Origin: Gordonia humi
GTDB lineage: Bacteria; Actinomycetota; Actinomycetes; Mycobacteriales; Mycobacteriaceae
Assembly (NCBI RefSeq): GCF_014197435.1
Contig: NZ_JACIFP010000001.1
Span: 2,480,001 to 2,544,000, forward strand
Length of the DNA stretch: 64,000 nucleotides
Direction: 5' to 3'
Part shown: piece by piece, positions 63,719 to 64,000 of the stretch
Layout: the number at the start of each line of letters is the position of its first letter
How positions within the stretch are numbered: the first letter of the stretch is position 1
Notes under the pieces: generated by a model
Seen by the model: only the letters and a program-made list of their open reading frames with translations
What the model was told of the DNA's origin: nothing
Databases searched by the model: none
Translations under genes and position numbers: made by a program

Positions 63719-64000
63719 TTGGCTCCCTCGATCCTCGCGTTCGGTTCCACCGCGCCGTCGACGACGGTCAGCCAATGCCGGGGCGGCGCACCGAAGGCGG
63801 CTCGGGCGTTGCGGATCACCGTGGTGCCGAGCGCGCGGTTGCCGACACCGCCTATCACGGCGCCGATCCCGCCCGGCAGCACCTTGCCGAACATGACCGG
63901 TGCCTTGCCGAGAGTGAACTTCTTGACGAACCGGTTGGTCAGAGCCTTGTTGATGGTGGCGAGGTTCGCGCCGGGGATGCCGGGCAGGCCCAGCTGCGCC
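63715..64000 (-). CDS. C-terminal part of an EcsC-like protein
   Basis: Only the last 94 residues are inside the window; the gene continues off the right edge. The visible part (LGLPGIPGANLATINKAL, FTLGKAPVMFGKVLPGGIGAVIGGVGNRALGTTVIRNARAAFG) has the glycine-rich hairpin and helix of EcsC-family proteins. It ends VEPNARIEGAN with a TGA that overlaps the proposed start of the ABC exporter. The two genes are probably cotranscribed. The family assignment is from memory of the pattern. Confidence 0.6.
   Translation of the reverse strand, partial: AQLGLPGIPGANLATINKALTNRFVKKFTLGKAPVMFGKVLPGGIGAVIGGVGNRALGTTVIRNARAAFGAPPRHWLTVVDGAVEPNARIEGAN

Overview
The window is a chromosomal stretch from a high-GC, mycolic-acid-containing actinobacterium (order Mycobacteriales). 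A Gordonia-like organism fits best, but the genus is an inference. The evidence is the gene set: AccA3/AccD5/AccE acyl-CoA carboxylase, an Lcp1-type arabinogalactan ligase, the RmlD-WbbL-ManB cell-wall linker genes, the LpqY-SugABC trehalose importer, and the fused alpha-ketoglutarate decarboxylase Kgd. GTG starts and 4-base stop/start overlaps are frequent. No rRNA, tRNA or CRISPR array was seen.

Bases 1-33,950 follow the order of the M. tuberculosis Rv3285-Rv3264c region, with insertions. First comes a minus-strand lipid and sulfur block: sseA, sufE, a PapA-like acyltransferase, accA3, a small GNAT-like gene and the start of a second biotin carboxylase. Next are a zinc metallopeptidase lipoprotein, maf, accE and accD5, divergent from birA, which biotinylates the carboxylase. 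A PH-domain membrane protein, a two-component system, a GtrA protein and purK-purE follow. Bases 16,180-29,200 are the accessory part: a DinB protein, a TetR regulator divergent from an internally duplicated membrane protein, a coiled-coil membrane protein, a small oxidoreductase/hydrolase operon with its own TetR, fadE25 behind operator-like palindromes, an F420-type oxidoreductase and an IS110-family insertion sequence. The block ends with a TIGR03089 protein, lcp1, rmlD, wbbL and manB, which build and attach the mycolyl-arabinogalactan linker.

Bases 33,960-64,000 follow the M. tuberculosis Rv1220c-Rv1249c region. An O-methyltransferase is divergent from sigE-rseA-htrA-tatB, an envelope-stress sigma factor with its anti-sigma factor, protease and export gene. 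An A/T-richer DUF3558 lipoprotein/small helical protein pair comes next, then mrp, a lytic transglycosylase, a DUF1003 protein and an MgtE-like magnesium-sensor protein. The lpqY-sugABC trehalose-recycling operon follows, preceded by a clean palindrome, then a SUFU-domain protein, corA, a MarC protein and a glycine-betaine-type binding lipoprotein. The last part holds a Baeyer-Villiger monooxygenase/SDR pair with a divergent TetR, kgd, a fused two-half ABC exporter and the end of an EcsC-like gene.

Most of the window is conserved core metabolism and envelope biogenesis. The least explained parts are the duplicated membrane protein with its coiled-coil neighbour (17.4-20.7 kb), the DUF3558 pair (38.6-39.5 kb), the extra membrane segment inside SugB, and the non-coding flank of the IS110 element.
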